Positions 34,611 to 35,994 of a DNA stretch of 35,994 nt are shown here, one piece after another. Position 1 is the first letter of the stretch; the number at the start of each line of letters is the position of its first letter. This DNA is from Dimargaris cristalligena (taxonomy: Eukaryota > Kickxellomycota > Dimargaritomycetes > Dimargaritales > Dimargaritaceae), in the NCBI GenBank assembly GCA_027576995.1, contig JANBQC010000268.1, positions 1 to 35,994 on the forward strand, in the 5' to 3' direction. Position numbers and translations under genes: made by a program. The notes under the pieces are model-generated. The model was not told the DNA's origin and made no database searches. It saw only the letters and a list, made by a program, of their open reading frames with translations.

Positions 34611-35063
34611 GATCGTCCCGATTTTCGCACTCTTGCCCTCTCTGCGACATAGCGAAATAGTCGCTAAAAGAGCAGTAAAGTGAAGGCAAATCGAAAAGAC
34701 CACCGTGTTTTCCTTGTATTAGTTGCAATTGGGGGGATGCGAGCTAATAGGGACCACTGCTTAGCTTCACTATACAGATGTTTGGTTATTTTTTATATTG
34801 TTAAACCTCCGATTCCTCTAATATCCACCACCTTGTGCTTGAGTGCAAATGTCCATTATCTACTTATTCATTGGCGGGGAACAAGTACAATGGAAATTGG
34901 CACATCAAAGCCATTGTCAGCCGTTTTACAGAATAAATGTAAACCCACGTAAATCCGTCCTCATTCTCTACGCATTGCTCATATACCTTGTTGCAGCGGC
35001 ATTCGTACTTGGGCCAAGTGGCCGATGCCCGTACCCCTTCCACTGCTTTGCCCTGGGTCCATC

Positions 35064-35070
35064 TATATAA
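35064..35070 (+). promoter_or_regulatory. Candidate TATA box of the 35283 gene
   Basis: TATATAA lies 213 nt upstream of the start codon and is followed by a strongly pyrimidine-rich leader (about 35080-35282). It is the best TATA match in the intergenic region. Confidence 0.45.
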
Positions 35071-35282
35071 GTAGTCTAGGGCCCGACTTTCTCCCAGCAG
35101 CCACAAAACCGACCTCGCCCGACTCTTACTACCCGCACCAAAACCAGCGCCCTACTAATAATTTCCTTTAGGCCCACATTAGCATTTAAATCCAGGGCCA
35201 TTTCCTTTCCCGTTCTGCATCTCCTCTCACCTCCCCCGCCCACAACTTACCTTTTCTATATACTCATACCTACATATCTAAT

Positions 35283-35990
35283 ATGGTTCGCTCCACATTT
35301 GTGCTATTAGTCGCCGCCCAGCTGGCCCTTTTCCAGCTTCCCCAAGCGGTGGAGGCTCAGGGCGTCAGCGCTAGTGACATATCAGTACCCGCTGAGCTCC
35401 AATGCTACTTCGAGGAAGCCTGTTCCAAATCACTCCCCACATGTGCCAAGGATTGCCTCAAAATCACCATGCCCCAGTACACCGACTGCTACAACAACTG
35501 CATGACCACCCCGCTAAACCAGCTCACTACCAACACCTACATTCTGCAGGGCAACTGTTTCTTCGCGTGCGTCGACAATAACCGTAAGGACCTGCCGTTC
35601 AACGCTAGTGGCTACCTGGCTGACAAGGATAATAAGGCCATGGCCACCCCGAAAGGGGACCCGGCCACGTCCAATACTACCGCCAGCACCACCAGCAGTA
35701 CAGACATTAAAACCACGGATACCACCTCCTCTTCCACCGCCACCGCCACTGCCGCTGATACTACCTCTACAATGACTTCGACCACCATGTCCGCTTCGTC
35801 CACCTACTCGGCATTCTCGTCAGCCTCATCCAGCGCTTCCCGAACTTCGAGTTCCGCCCGGCCCTATTCGTCAACATTGCTGGGTGGGGATCTCTCCGGA
35901 GGTTCGCACTTGCAATTCACTTCCAGTGGCCTGGCCGTGGCCACCACTGGTATAGTGGGTACACTATCTTTTGTCTACTACCTAGTGTAA
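35283..35990 (+). CDS. Secreted 8-Cys protein (twin CX3C) with Ser/Thr stalk and GPI-type tail
   Basis: 235 aa, single exon, complete 4 nt before the window ends. Signal peptide is residues 1-25. The eight Cys are C41-X5-C47-X6-C54-X3-C58-X10-C69-X3-C73-X18-C92-X3-C96, nearly identical in spacing to the 31887 protein. Shared blocks are VPAELQCYFEEAC, CAKDCLKI, CYNNC and NCFFACV. After the Cys module comes a long Thr/Ser-rich stalk (about 125-200), then a hydrophobic tail (GLAVATTGIVGTLSFVYYLV), the layout of fungal GPI wall or membrane proteins. An N-glycosylation site lies at NAS (about 106). Paired CX3C motifs recall the fold logic of small Tim chaperones, but the signal peptide makes that role unlikely. 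Paralog of the 31887 gene; function unknown. Confidence 0.92.
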   Translation: MVRSTFVLLVAAQLALFQLPQAVEAQGVSASDISVPAELQCYFEEACSKSLPTCAKDCLKITMPQYTDCYNNCMTTPLNQLTTNTYILQGNCFFACVDNNRKDLPFNASGYLADKDNKAMATPKGDPATSNTTASTTSSTDIKTTDTTSSSTATATAADTTSTMTSTTMSASSTYSAFSSASSSASRTSSSARPYSSTLLGGDLSGGSHLQFTSSGLAVATTGIVGTLSFVYYLV

Positions 35991-35994
35991 TGAA

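Larger units (their letters stand above)
32376..35282. other. Spacer between surface-protein genes 2 and 3
   Basis: About 2.9 kb with no supported gene. The open frame 34630-34190 (minus, 146 codons) is the longest but shows no domain. The GC-rich hairpin (34588-34610) and the TATA box of the 35283 gene lie in its right part. Confidence 0.5.

Noticed and set aside
34190..34630. 146-codon minus-strand open frame
   Set aside because: No domain, signal or splice context; the hydrophobic and Ser/Pro runs come from CT-rich composition.

Overview
The window looks like nuclear DNA of a fungus. It holds a TATA-binding protein with a fungal-type C-terminus ([10 protein letters not shown]), an Rtr1/RPAP2-type RNA polymerase II CTD phosphatase, a fungal-style homeodomain factor, and secreted Ser/Thr-rich proteins with GPI-type tails. 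The three introns that can be placed with confidence are 245-307 nt, longer than usual in yeasts. Together with wide intergenic space, many (TA)n tracts and Thr/Ser/Asn-rich low-complexity proteins, this suggests an early-diverging filamentous fungus. The lineage is an inference; no marker here fixes it.

Layout. 1-4724: no convincing gene; a 48-nt inverted repeat, microsatellites and, at the very edge, one copy of a dispersed repeat. 4725-6066 (+): TBP, three exons. 6067-6906: short convergent spacer. 6907-9218 (-): RTR1-like CTD phosphatase, two exons. 9219-11179: intergenic, with the second copy of the dispersed repeat at 9809-9881. 11180-13870 (-): 896-aa homeodomain protein, one exon. 13871-28878: about 15 kb with no gene I can name, rich in microsatellites and with an 800-nt polypurine stretch. 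Within it, short Cys-rich or otherwise protein-like stretches flanked by phase-compatible splice signals hint at one or two minus-strand multi-exon genes (15.4-16.7 kb and 20.2-20.9 kb); these models are weak. 28879-35990 (+): three single-exon genes for small secreted, GPI-anchored-type proteins. Two of them share an identical 8-cysteine framework of twin CX3C pairs; the third is a divergent relative or analogue.

Function. TBP and the Rtr1-like phosphatase are both general RNA polymerase II factors (promoter recognition; CTD Ser5 dephosphorylation). They are neighbours in convergent orientation, and a sequence-specific homeodomain regulator lies beside them. The right-hand cluster appears to be a lineage-specific family of cell-surface cysteine proteins and is the most likely novel biology in the window. 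I recognised no tRNA, rRNA, snRNA, CRISPR array or intact transposon.
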